Assembly (NCBI RefSeq): GCF_020320395.1
Contig: NZ_JAEDAH010000024.1
Coordinates: forward strand, 1-44,340
Source: Thalassolituus marinus
GTDB lineage: Bacteria > Pseudomonadota > Gammaproteobacteria > Pseudomonadales > Oceanobacteraceae
DNA length: 44,340 nt
Direction of reading: 5' to 3'
The number at the start of each line of letters is the position of its first letter. Positions within the stretch are counted from its first letter, which is position 1. The translations under genes and the position numbers were made by a program. The notes under the pieces were generated by a model. It was not told the DNA's origin. It made no database searches and worked only from the letters and a program-made list of their open reading frames with translations. This document shows positions 44,320 through 44,340 of the stretch, in pieces.

Positions 44320-44340
44320 AAATTCGATAATAAAGCGATT

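Overview
The window reads as chromosomal DNA of a marine gammaproteobacterium, most likely Oceanospirillales (an Oceanobacter/Thalassolituus-type relative). This is inferred from gene order and protein style: prlC followed by a YheV zinc ribbon, a COG3014-lpoB-LPP20 lipoprotein cluster, a YeeN-type YebC protein, FadL, SCO, DinF-type MATE and Rep. No rRNA, tRNA or CRISPR array was seen. Most of the window is densely packed core-type genes; the accessory parts are the left edge (an IS remnant), a 715-bp palindromic element near 18 kb, and the last ~2.5 kb.

Layout. 1-3.8 kb: end of a probable ISL3-type transposase, a beta-propeller lipoprotein and dsbD. 3.8-8.9 kb: the most interesting locus. 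Divergent from dsbD runs a tightly overlapping operon encoding a periplasmic TlpA-like thioredoxin, a 69-aa DUF4266 lipoprotein ending in a Gly-rich GCGCN tail, a DUF3570 outer-membrane barrel, an ApbE-type flavin transferase, and a QseB/PmrA-like response regulator with its QseC-like kinase. Between dsbD and the operon lie five YTTAA-type half sites spaced 10-11 bp apart, the architecture of PmrA/QseB boxes. I read this as a self-regulated envelope redox or metal system fed with electrons by DsbD. 9-14.3 kb: YeeN-type YebC, FadL, gamma-carbonic anhydrase, oligopeptidase A and YheV. 14.6-17.9 kb: three outer-membrane lipoproteins (COG3014, LpoB, LPP20). 17.9-18.7 kb: a MITE-like element with 20-bp imperfect terminal inverted repeats that has inserted precisely into the loop of the rho-independent terminator after the LPP20 gene; removing it restores a perfect 12-bp stem.

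18.7-33 kb: a conserved unknown, MATE exporter, SCO protein, an S8 protease lipoprotein, YifB, an M66-like metalloprotease lipoprotein with a ricin-type lectin tail, an EAL phosphodiesterase and Rep helicase. 33-39.3 kb: YceI and a copper-resistance locus (copA-copB-DUF411 divergent from copRS). CopA has a Met/His-rich repeat insert. 39.3-41.6 kb: an exported beta-propeller and a class 3 lipase. 41.6-44.3 kb: an open frame without a start codon and with 54-nt repeats, an unknown coiled-coil protein, and a RhuM-family protein preceded by AGTTTGAT repeats, which looks like the edge of an accessory region.

Start codons were chosen from ribosome-binding sites, signal peptides and family length. 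Functional links among the genes of the 3.8-8.9 kb locus are inference from order, overlap and the operator array.
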